From Candidatus Bathyarchaeota archaeon (GTDB taxonomy: Archaea; Thermoproteota; Bathyarchaeia; Bathyarchaeales; Bathycorpusculaceae): DNA of 7,807 nt. The position numbers and the translations under genes were made by a program. The stretch lies in the NCBI GenBank assembly GCA_030668645.1, contig DAOVFC010000018.1:1-7807 (forward strand). The letters run 5' to 3'. Positions 1 through 5,406 of this stretch are shown piece after piece; position 1 is the first letter of the stretch; each line of letters starts with the position of its first letter. Under the pieces are notes generated by a model, which did not search any database, was not told the origin of the DNA, and saw only the letters and a list, made by a program, of their open reading frames with translations.

Positions 1-501
1 GCTGTCAGCCACCTCGTGCACTTCGTCGATGATCACCCAGCGTACATGTCGCAGATGCTGACGCATGAGCCAACCCGGCAATATCGCCTGCAACGTTTCA
101 GGGGTTGTAATCAGGATGTCTGGTGGACTTCTCGCCTGTCTTGTCCGCTCCTTCGTTTCTGTGTCTCCGTGTCTCACAGCCAGAGGTATATCAAGGTTGT
201 TACACCACCACTCAAGCCTCTCAAGCATGTCTCTGTTCAGAGCCCGCAAAGGCGTAATATACAAAACCTTTATTCCCGGCACTCTTTCAGGCGTCTGAAG
301 CAGCATGCTCAGCACGGGTAGAAAAGCGGCTTCGGTCTTGCCTGTGGCTGTCGGTGAAATGAGCAGAATATTTTTTCCCTCAAGAATCTTTGGAATCGCC
401 TTCTCCTGCGGTTCAGTTGGTTCTGAGAACCCCTTCTGCTCAATCAACCTTCGAACAGGCTTAACAAGCAAGCTAAAAGCATTCTTCGGGGATTCGTTCA
501 A
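1..501 (-). CDS. lhr: Lhr-like superfamily 2 DNA/RNA helicase, N-terminal part (3' end beyond window)
   Basis: The 167 visible residues are the first RecA-like domain of a large helicase-related (Lhr) protein, an ATP-dependent 3'-5' helicase family linked to DNA repair and RNA handling. Seen in order: an FSLL...PVRRLIEQKGF lead-in (9-25), Q-motif EPTEPQ (27-32), Walker A SPTATGKTEAAF (49-60), motif Ia TPLRALNRD (83-91), RHGDT (110-114), motif Ib TTPETL (132-137), and Walker B as DEVH followed by EVADS (159-167). The 'EVADS' after DEVH matches the Lhr habit of 'EL.GS' there. The Walker A has A-T where many helicases have G-S. The start is a TTG at 501: an in-frame TAG lies at 510-508 and no ATG precedes the motifs. 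A GAGGT lies about 10 bases upstream. The remaining domains, which would separate Lhr from other DExH helicases with certainty, lie outside the window. Confidence 0.86.
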   Translation of the reverse strand, partial: MNESPKNAFSLLVKPVRRLIEQKGFSEPTEPQEKAIPKILEGKNILLISPTATGKTEAAFLPVLSMLLQTPERVPGIKVLYITPLRALNRDMLERLEWWCNNLDIPLAVRHGDTETKERTRQARSPPDILITTPETLQAILPGWLMRQHLRHVRWVIIDEVHEVADS

Positions 502-771
502 GCCTAGCTAAACCTCAAACGCTAAAAGGAATAAGCGGAAAACCATAGGTAAAAGCATTTTGGAAAACATTTCAGACGTCTTCAAGTGACCGCATCCACA
601 CGAGTTGTACTGGATGTAGACGCGCGTTTTCACAGCAAATGAAGCCGTGTCTTGTTCAATAAATTATTTCAACCAGTCACCGTACGGGTTTTAGTCTTTG
701 AATTTAAAGTTTTCCCAGTAACGAACGGTTTCTTTACAAAAATGTGTTTAAACTTAATGTTCAGATGGAGA

Positions 772-786
772 TTTTCGATTCGAAAA
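772..786. promoter_or_regulatory. Perfect 7-bp inverted repeat upstream of a TATA-like box
   Basis: TTTTCGA and TCGAAAA flank a single central T. The repeat ends 10 bases before the TATA-like box at 797-804, a position where archaeal regulators often bind. It could be an operator for the zinc-ribbon gene, but one AT-rich 7-bp repeat could also be chance. Confidence 0.3.
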
Positions 787-796
787 CAATGGAAAG

Positions 797-804
797 TTTT
801 TTAT
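797..804 (+). promoter_or_regulatory. TATA-like box for the zinc-ribbon gene
   Basis: The box reads TTTTTTAT. Archaeal transcription normally starts about 22-27 bases downstream of the box centre, here near 825, which leaves a leader of about 26 bases containing the GGAGG ribosome-binding site at 840-844. Position fits; the match to the consensus is only moderate. Confidence 0.4.
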
Positions 805-851
805 CCATCATCATTAAACCATGGTTATCGAAACATATTGGAGGAAATTGA

Positions 852-1022
852 ATGGCTAAATGTCCAAAATGCGGAACAGAGGTTTCCACACCCAGAAAAA
901 CTTGGAAGATGGCTGGACGTCCAGATAAAGCAGGCAAAAGAATGCAGCTTGAAATAGGGCTTTTCGACTGTCCGGGATGCAAGAAATCCTTCAGGGTAGT
1001 ACTAAGCAAGAAGAAGATTTAG
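852..1022 (+). CDS. Small zinc-ribbon protein (56 aa), Cren7-like spacing, function unknown
   Basis: A 56-residue basic protein with two CPxC knuckles, CPKC (4-7) and CPGC (40-43), which would bind one zinc. The stretch between them is rich in Lys and Arg (KTWKMAGRPDKAGKR, 16-30), and the protein ends in SKKKI. The ATG at 852 has an excellent ribosome-binding site, GGAGG at 840-844, seven bases upstream; the stop is TAG. From memory, similar proteins occur in TACK archaea, often with unreliable names. A conserved Trp, a Gly-Arg turn, IGLF (35-38) and a later FR (47-48) fall in the same order as in the crenarchaeal chromatin protein Cren7, which lacks the cysteines. That suggests a small SH3-like barrel with a zinc site and perhaps DNA binding, but this is inference. 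It stands alone behind its own promoter. Confidence 0.78.
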   Translation: MAKCPKCGTEVSTPRKTWKMAGRPDKAGKRMQLEIGLFDCPGCKKSFRVVLSKKKI

Positions 1023-1047
1023 ACACTTAGAAACGACGGTAGCTTAC

Positions 1048-1143
1048 ATGCTGAAGACACGAACAAGATAGGACCGTTGCCCAGAATGTGGGACACCCGT
1101 AGTAAGCAAGGTTAAAATGGGCTTAGAAGGCGCAGAACTTTAA
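1048..1143 (+). pseudogene. Possible remnant of an MBF1-type N-terminal zinc ribbon, with in-frame TAG
   Basis: One frame reads ATG plus six codons, then TAG at 1069-1071, then 23 codons containing CPECGTPVVSK and ending GLEGAEL before TAA. A CxxCG knuckle followed some 15 residues later by EGAEL is typical of the N-terminal zinc ribbon of archaeal multiprotein bridging factor 1, where a second CxxC and a helix-turn-helix domain should follow. Both are absent here. No start codon lies between the TAG and the knuckle and no ribosome-binding site is visible. I read it as a decayed fragment. Its last codons overlap the stem-loop at 1118-1148, so part of the resemblance could be chance. Confidence 0.3.
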
Positions 1144-1170
1144 GCCCACCTACACAACTTCCCTTTTTTT
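1118..1170 (+). terminator. Stem-loop followed by T-tract, candidate terminator
   Basis: TGGGCTTA (1118-1125) pairs perfectly with TAAGCCCA (1141-1148) around a 15-base loop, and a run of seven T follows at 1164-1170. Archaeal RNA polymerase stops mainly on U-runs, so the T-tract is the stronger element; the stem would help. It sits 24 bases before the signal peptidase gene and would end transcripts from the zinc-ribbon gene. Confidence 0.45.
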
Positions 1171-1193
1171 GTCTAAGCGTTAAGTTTTAAAAT

Positions 1194-2273
1194 ATGAAAG
1201 TCTTAATTAATAAGAACACCAGCTTCAAAGAAGGCAGAACGTTGACGGCGGCAACACTTAAACAAGTATGGAAAAACGAGTATTTCCAAACTGCAGTAAT
1301 GATTATTCTGACTGTGGTGATTGCTTTCGCATTTTTTTTCGGCTTACAAATGGTATTAAAATCGCAGTATCCAATCTTAGCAGTTGCTTCAACAAGCATG
1401 TTGCCAACACTAAATGTAGGCGACGATATTATAGTTCTAGGAGTCAACCCTGATGAAATCAAAGCTGAAAACATAGTTGGCGACATCATAGTCTTTCCCA
1501 GGCCTGGAAATCCCGGAGAACTAATCGTTCACAGGGCAGTAGACAAAAATCTTGAGAACGATGGTGAATGGTACTTCACAACGAAAGGTGACAAGAACAC
1601 GGGAAATGACCCGTGGAAGATTCCAGGCAACGAAATTGTCGGTAAAGTTATAGCAAGAATTCCATATCTTGGCAATGCTTCGCTGTTCACCCATACTCAA
1701 CAAGGAACAACCGTGATTATGATCATCTGTTTCTTTTTAATTCTTCTAATCCTAATCGACTTCATCATTCCTTCAGAAAAAGAAGAAAAGAATAATGCAT
1801 CCGAAGCAGAAAAAAACACGGATAAAAAAAAACTGATTAAAAAAATTCTCGAAGGCAGAGTTGTCTTTCTCGTCATTCTAAATGTACTTCTTATTAGCCT
1901 CGCAATTTTTAGCTTGTGGAGTAGCTTTACTTTTTGGCAACCCGGTGCTTACGGACCGCAAGATGTAACTATTCGTGGCATGTATCCGGATTTACAATTT
2001 CATGAAGGATTTGGAAATGAAGGGTTTCTCTCCCAAGGTTTCATCACATATAAAATTGATTGTTGGGTGAATGGAGTGATGCGCCCAGGTGTTCCCACTT
2101 TTTCTTGGGCTCAACTCTCAATTCTAATTCTCTTCATTATTGATGCTTGGACGTTCATCAGTCCTATAATGTTGAGCAGGAAGATGCAAAAAGATGAACA
2201 GTCAACCAGCGCGGAAAGTAATGAGTTAAAATATCAAAACGCTGGTCTACAAAGTTTTAGGCATAAATTTTAA
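1194..2273 (+). CDS. Archaeal signal peptidase I (S26B, Ser-His-Asp type) with C-terminal membrane extension
   Basis: A membrane-bound type I signal peptidase that removes signal peptides from secreted proteins on the outer face of the membrane. The 359 residues comprise a cytoplasmic N-terminus, a first membrane helix (about 33-55), then the catalytic core: SMLPTL with Ser68, GD and IIVF (96-101), IVHRAV with His113 in place of the bacterial Lys, and GDKNTGNDP (132-140) with the conserved Asp residues. His instead of Lys marks the archaeal/ER (SipW-like) group. A second helix (172-192) closes the core. Then comes an extra region: a charged linker rich in Lys and Glu (194-217), a helix (223-241), an outside segment of about 65 residues, and a fourth helix (306-323). 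Core enzymes of this type usually end after the second helix. The residue before Ser68 is Thr where Gly is common. No good ribosome-binding site precedes the ATG. An ATG at codon 36 is an unlikely alternative, because it would cut into helix 1. Confidence 0.88.
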   Translation: MKVLINKNTSFKEGRTLTAATLKQVWKNEYFQTAVMIILTVVIAFAFFFGLQMVLKSQYPILAVASTSMLPTLNVGDDIIVLGVNPDEIKAENIVGDIIVFPRPGNPGELIVHRAVDKNLENDGEWYFTTKGDKNTGNDPWKIPGNEIVGKVIARIPYLGNASLFTHTQQGTTVIMIICFFLILLILIDFIIPSEKEEKNNASEAEKNTDKKKLIKKILEGRVVFLVILNVLLISLAIFSLWSSFTFWQPGAYGPQDVTIRGMYPDLQFHEGFGNEGFLSQGFITYKIDCWVNGVMRPGVPTFSWAQLSILILFIIDAWTFISPIMLSRKMQKDEQSTSAESNELKYQNAGLQSFRHKF

Positions 2274-2297
2274 GGCGAAAAAGTTCAAAAGGAAAAT

Positions 2298-2411
2298 ATG
2301 TAGCTTAAACTTCCTTGCGGAGCATTTATAACAATCAGTCTAATGGCCATTCTGGTGATTGTATGGTTCACCTTTCCAGCCTTTTCAAGCGAAGAAAGCG
2401 GAGACCAATAA
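2298..2411 (+). pseudogene. Broken short hydrophobic ORF (signal-anchor-like)
   Basis: AAAGGA is followed by ATG at 2298 and at once by TAG, but the frame continues open for 35 codons to TAA at 2409-2411. It encodes a hydrophobic run (ITISLMAILVIVWFTF) and then an acidic end (SSEESGDQ). An internal ATG at 2343 would give only 22 residues and has no ribosome-binding site. It looks like the start of a lost membrane or exported protein, or a very small membrane peptide. I do not recognise a family. Its place just after a signal peptidase gene is suggestive but proves nothing. Confidence 0.25.
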
Positions 2412-2445
2412 AAGGAAGATGTAAAGAACCTCTTGAAGCCAAGAC

Positions 2446-2453
2446 TTTATAAA
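2446..2453 (+). promoter_or_regulatory. TATA box of the TBP gene
   Basis: TTTATAAA is a near-perfect archaeal TATA box. The expected start of transcription, 22-27 bases past its centre, falls at about 2472-2477, at or just before the candidate start codons. The mRNA is therefore probably leaderless or nearly so. TBP may bind the promoter of its own gene here, as it would any TATA box. Confidence 0.65.
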
Positions 2454-2479
2454 GAGTACTTAAACATTGATAAGAAGTG

Positions 2480-3046
2480 ATGTTTATGCCGAAGGTCGAA
2501 GCCATAATAAAAATTGAAAATGTTGTCGCTTCTGCAACCTTACACCAGAAAGTTGATTTAAACGCTGTTGTTAGAGGTTTTCCAGGGGTGGAGTATCGTC
2601 CAGAACAGTTTCCTGGACTGGTTTTTAGGCTTAAACGACCGAAGACAGCTACTTTGATTTTCAACTCTGGAAAAATGGTCTGCACGGGCGCGAAGTCGGA
2701 GAAGGAAGCCCGTAGAGCGGTTAAGAAAGTTGTTAAAGAGCTGAAAAATGGTGGGATAATAATCATCGGCAAACCGGAGATGAAGATACAAAACATAGTT
2801 GCCTCTGCGGGTTTAGGCGGGGGGATAGATCTGGAGAAAGCAACTTACGCCCTTGAAAAAACGATGTACGAGCCTGAACAGTTTCCAGGGTTAATCTACA
2901 GAATGGCCGTGCCTAAAGTTGTTATACTGCTCTTCGCAAGCGGTAAACTTGTTTGCACTGGAGCGAAAAGAGAGGAGGATGTCTACGATGCGGTGCATAA
3001 GCTTCACATAATATTAGAGGAAAAAGACCTCATATATTATGAGTGA
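2480..3046 (+). CDS. tbp: TATA-binding protein (TBP, TATA-box-binding transcription initiation factor)
   Basis: General transcription factor that binds and bends TATA-box DNA and, with TFB, recruits RNA polymerase. The protein is the classic saddle of two direct repeats: repeat 1 about residues 9-92 (IENVVAS, EQFPGLVFR, TATLIFNSGKMVCTGAKS) and repeat 2 about 99-185 (IQNIVASAG, EQFPGLIYR, SGKLVCTGAKRE). Both copies keep the FPGL stirrup and the SGK-VCTGAK strand that contact DNA. Total length of 186-189 residues is normal for archaeal TBP, with a short tail ending in YYE rather than a long acidic one. Three starts are possible: GTG 2477, ATG 2480 and ATG 2486. There is no clear Shine-Dalgarno site; I chose 2480 because it is the first ATG after the predicted transcription start. 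It converges with pyrE, with 10 bases between stops. Confidence 0.96.
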   Translation: MFMPKVEAIIKIENVVASATLHQKVDLNAVVRGFPGVEYRPEQFPGLVFRLKRPKTATLIFNSGKMVCTGAKSEKEARRAVKKVVKELKNGGIIIIGKPEMKIQNIVASAGLGGGIDLEKATYALEKTMYEPEQFPGLIYRMAVPKVVILLFASGKLVCTGAKREEDVYDAVHKLHIILEEKDLIYYE

Positions 3047-3053
3047 AATCCTT

Positions 3054-3078
3054 CTTTTATGCCGTTTTTCTCTTTTTT
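3054..3078 (+). terminator. T-rich termination region for TBP inside the pyrE 3' end
   Basis: Runs of T4, T5 (3065-3069) and T6 (3073-3078) follow the TBP stop on the plus strand. Archaeal polymerase terminates at such tracts. They lie within pyrE, where the opposite strand encodes its Lys-rich tail (KKRKTA), so the same bases would serve both roles. Confidence 0.4.
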
Positions 3079-3680
3079 ATCTGCTTTAGAATGATCTTCA
3101 GTTGTTCCTCTGTTACCGTTCCAATTTCATACAACTTGTTGGCTATCTCGCTTATTCTAAGCATCGCATGAAGCTTGATTCCATCTTCTTCAAGTTCTTT
3201 CACTCCTCCTTCCTCTCTGTCGAGGAGCACCACCGCATCAGTTACGACGCCTCCTTCAGCCCGTATGGATCTCGCCGCCTTTCTTAAGGATAAGCCTGTT
3301 GTAACTAAGTCGTCAACAATCAGTACGCGGTCTCCGGATGCAAGAACCCCTTCCACCCTTCTCTGCCTCCCATGGAGTCGCACACCCTTACGGATGTACA
3401 GAAATGGTTTTTTGGAGTTGTAGGCGATTAAAGATGCAAACGGTATCCCGGCAACTGGGACTCCGGCTATTCTGTCGAAGTTTTTCACGCCTATCTCCTT
3501 TTTTATGAAGTCCATATAGAAGTCACAGATTCTTTCAAACGCATCCGGAAAGCTTGGAACCACCCTTAAGTCTATGTAGTATGGACTTAATTTCCCACTT
3601 GTAAGTTTGAATGTTCCAAACTGTAGGGCGCCTATCCTGTTTAGAATCTTGCAGATTTCAATCTTCTTTTTCGCTGGCAT
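3057..3680 (-). CDS. pyrE: Orotate phosphoribosyltransferase
   Basis: Catalyses orotate plus PRPP to orotidine 5'-phosphate and pyrophosphate, the fifth step of de novo UMP synthesis, in the cytoplasm. Visible motifs are FKLTSGK (24-30) and YYIDLR (34-39) of the orotate site, GVPVAG (73-78) for the pyrophosphate loop, the mobile catalytic loop with Lys98 and LHG (102-104), and the PRPP-binding motif VLIVDDLVTTGLS (119-131). Length of 207 residues is typical. No helix-turn-helix precedes the enzyme, so it is not the PyrE-like regulator GfcR. The ATG at 3680 lies three bases after the stop of the upstream small gene and has a GGGGG about nine bases ahead, so the two form an operon. The C-terminus is Lys-rich (KKRKTA). 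No other pyr genes are in the window. Confidence 0.95.
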   Translation of the reverse strand: MPAKKKIEICKILNRIGALQFGTFKLTSGKLSPYYIDLRVVPSFPDAFERICDFYMDFIKKEIGVKNFDRIAGVPVAGIPFASLIAYNSKKPFLYIRKGVRLHGRQRRVEGVLASGDRVLIVDDLVTTGLSLRKAARSIRAEGGVVTDAVVLLDREEGGVKELEEDGIKLHAMLRISEIANKLYEIGTVTEEQLKIILKQIKKRKTA

Positions 3681-3683
3681 ATT

Positions 3684-3947
3684 TTATATCCCCCTGCAAA
3701 CTTGGTGAGTTTTAGCGGTTACTCCATTCCAGTAAACGCCAGTCCCTTTCTCCTTAATCAAGTCTTTAAGATTTACGCCTAAACCCTGAGTTGTTTCCTC
3801 CCGAGCATCCTCAAGCTCCCTTTTCTCTCCTTCATTCAGCTCCTCTTCGGGCAGAAGAATCGCTCTAAGCCTTAGAAGTTCAAGCCTGACTTCATCCAGC
3901 CTATTAAGCACAAGCTTCAATCGATCCTTGCTAACTGTTACCCTCAC
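3684..3947 (-). CDS. Small charged helical protein upstream of pyrE (hypothetical, possibly antitoxin-like)
   Basis: I do not recognise a named family. From the GTG at 3947 it has 87 residues: an amphipathic, Leu-rich helix that could form a coiled coil (9-32), an acidic LLPEEELNEGEKRELEDAREE segment (31-51), GVNLKDLIKEKG (57-68), and a tail of different composition with VYWNGV and a Cys. The helix plus LLPEEEL pattern is reminiscent of small archaeal VapB/RelB-like antitoxins, but no toxin gene lies nearby. I prefer the GTG because AGGTGG (3957-3952) precedes it and because it leaves 104 bases for divergent promoters. An in-frame ATG at 4040 would give 118 residues, but that start has no ribosome-binding site and lies only 11 bases from the larA-family ATG. 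The gene is read together with pyrE, three bases apart. Confidence 0.6.
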   Translation of the reverse strand: MRVTVSKDRLKLVLNRLDEVRLELLRLRAILLPEEELNEGEKRELEDAREETTQGLGVNLKDLIKEKGTGVYWNGVTAKTHQVCRGI

Positions 3948-4007
3948 CCAACCACCTACGGAATTATACAAAAGCGTTATGTCTAAATAACATTTTCTTT
4001 GATAAGG

Positions 4008-4016
4008 CTTAATAGT
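4008..4016 (+). promoter_or_regulatory. TATA-like box for the LarA-family gene
   Basis: GCTTAATAG lies about 40 bases before the ATG at 4052, which places transcription start near 4036 and a leader of about 15 bases carrying a weak GTGAT ribosome-binding site. The divergent small gene needs its own promoter in the same 104 bases; a GTTATTTAGAC on minus around 3990 is one candidate. Confidence 0.3.
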
Positions 4017-4051
4017 CGTGTCAAAGTTTTCCATATTCAAAGTGATGTCTC

Positions 4052-5326
4052 ATGGTTGATGTTTGGTTGCCTTACGGAAAAACAGAGGTCTGCGTAAGAA
4101 TCCCCACGCGACGCTTTTTAGGCTCAATCGAACCGAAAGAGAAGCCAGGTGTACCGGACGCCGAAGCAGAAATTGAGAGGGCGCTAAGAGAGCCTGTAGG
4201 CTCTAAAACGTTAAGCGAAATGGTTAAGCCGGAACACAAAGTAGCCGTGGTTGTAGACGATGTAACCAGACCCACACCAAGCCACCTCATGGTATCGCCG
4301 ATACTTAACGAATTAAACGCTGCAGGCGTCGAGGATGAAAACATAACAATCATTTTTGGATGCGGTACACACAGAGCGGTTACACGTGAAGAAGCCTTAA
4401 GGTTATTAGGTGAGGAGGTTTTAAACAGGGTGAAAGCGGTCAGCCACAACTGTAAGGCTTCAGACCTAGTTTATGTAGGAAAAACTCGAAAGCACGGAAC
4501 AAAAGTGTTCTTGAACAGTGTCTTCGCTGAGGCTGACGTGAAAATTTTGACAGGAGACATCGGTTTGCATTATTATGCCGGTTACGGTGGTGGAAGAAAG
4601 AGCGTTCTCCCCGCAGTCGCGGGTGAAGAAGCGATAAAGCATAATCATGCCATGATTCTGCATCCGAAAGCCAAGACGGGAGTCGCGGATGGAAACCCTA
4701 TACATGAGGACATGGTTGAAGCTGCGAAGCTTGCGGGAGTGGACTTCATTCTGAACATTGTGATTAACAGCAGGGGGGAGGTAGTTAGGGCTTTTGCGGG
4801 GAATTTGGAGCGTGCGTTTTATGAAGGAACAAAACTTGTCGACAAGATGTATCGCGTACCGTTTGACCGAAAAGCGGACATAGTCGTCGTAAGCCCGGGC
4901 GGACACCCAGCGGACATAAACCTCTATCAAGCCTACAAGGGTGTTGACGGTGCGCTTAAAGCGGTTAAACGCGGTGGAGTGATAATTCTGGTGGCTGAGT
5001 GCCCAGAGGGACACGGAAACCAAGTCTTCTACGACTGGATGATTAAGTTTAAGGATTTAAAAGCGGTTGAACGTGAAATAAAACGTAACTTTGTTTTAGG
5101 CGGGCATAAAGCCTACTATCTGATGAAGGCTCTGAAAAAGGTTCGGATAATCTTGGTTTCCACGATGCCGGACTATTACGCCACGAGTATTTTCAAGCTA
5201 AAAACGGCGAGAGCGATGAACGACGCGCTAAACGAAGCCTTCCATATCGTTGCAAGAAACGCCAAGGTCTTAACGATGCCCTATGGAAACTTTACGCTGC
5301 CTGAACTCAAAACAACCGAAGAATGA
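4052..5326 (+). CDS. larA: LarA-family nickel-pincer-nucleotide 2-hydroxyacid racemase/epimerase
   Basis: Homologue of lactate racemase LarA (DUF2088 plus C-terminal domain), which interconverts stereoisomers of 2-hydroxyacids by hydride transfer to a nickel-pincer nucleotide cofactor. The 424-residue length equals that of Lactobacillus plantarum LarA. Key residues are present with matching spacing: DDVTRP (69-74), catalytic His107 in GTHR, catalytic His173 in LHYYAGY, Lys183 in GGGRK where the cofactor is covalently attached, the nickel ligand His199 in IKHNH, and Tyr292-Gln293 with Lys296 in LYQAYKG. These correspond to LarA H108, H174, K184, H200, Y294, Q295 and K298. Family members act on lactate, malate, aryl-lactates, sugar acids and others, so the substrate is open. 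The cofactor genes larB, larC and larE are not in this window. The downstream acetyltransferase is 80 bases away and probably separate. Confidence 0.9.
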   Translation: MVDVWLPYGKTEVCVRIPTRRFLGSIEPKEKPGVPDAEAEIERALREPVGSKTLSEMVKPEHKVAVVVDDVTRPTPSHLMVSPILNELNAAGVEDENITIIFGCGTHRAVTREEALRLLGEEVLNRVKAVSHNCKASDLVYVGKTRKHGTKVFLNSVFAEADVKILTGDIGLHYYAGYGGGRKSVLPAVAGEEAIKHNHAMILHPKAKTGVADGNPIHEDMVEAAKLAGVDFILNIVINSRGEVVRAFAGNLERAFYEGTKLVDKMYRVPFDRKADIVVVSPGGHPADINLYQAYKGVDGALKAVKRGGVIILVAECPEGHGNQVFYDWMIKFKDLKAVEREIKRNFVLGGHKAYYLMKALKKVRIILVSTMPDYYATSIFKLKTARAMNDALNEAFHIVARNAKVLTMPYGNFTLPELKTTEE

Positions 5327-5329
5327 AAA

Positions 5330-5341
5330 TTTACATGTAAA
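5330..5341. repeat. 12-bp perfect palindrome
   Basis: TTTACATGTAAA lies five bases after the LarA-family stop and 65 bases before the acetyltransferase start. It could be part of a 3' end or a binding site for a dimeric regulator; it is too short and AT-rich to be certain. A TTTAAG at 5363-5368 is a possible TATA element for the next gene. Confidence 0.25.
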
Positions 5342-5406
5342 AGTACATAAATGTGGAAATGGTTTAAGCCTATCCGACATCACGCGGCGTCAAAGAAGGA
5401 AAAGAC

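Larger units (their letters stand above)
502..851. other. 350-base divergent intergenic region
   Basis: This stretch lies between the minus-strand helicase start and the plus-strand zinc-ribbon gene, so it should contain both promoters. I see no tRNA, no convincing sRNA and no coding frame with protein-like composition; the plus-strand open frame across 652-957 overlaps the zinc-ribbon gene in another frame and looks random. The right end holds a short inverted repeat and a TATA-like box, listed separately. On the helicase side no clear TATA box stands out. Confidence 0.6.

Noticed and set aside
16..511. Three plus-strand open frames over the first 500 bases
   Set aside because: They lie opposite the helicase frame, which shows ordered helicase motifs; the plus-strand products look random (many Arg, Ser and His, no domain).
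761..814. Possible C/D box sRNA on minus: ATGATGA box and CTGA box about 40 bases apart
   Set aside because: No internal D' and C' boxes are visible, the spacing is poor, and the stretch overlaps the promoter of the zinc-ribbon gene.
652..957. Plus-strand 101-codon frame overlapping the zinc-ribbon gene
   Set aside because: Its frame conflicts with the well-supported zinc-ribbon gene, it has no ribosome-binding site, and the product shows no family pattern.
1069..2303. In-frame TAG codons at 1069 and 2301 as pyrrolysine or recoding signals
   Set aside because: TAG ends at least two real genes here (the zinc-ribbon gene and the four-helix membrane protein), and neither short frame is a known Pyl protein; decay is simpler.
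4466..5023. Minus-strand 185-codon frame inside the LarA-family gene
   Set aside because: It is a shadow of a gene with all family residues in place; its product is without recognisable domain.
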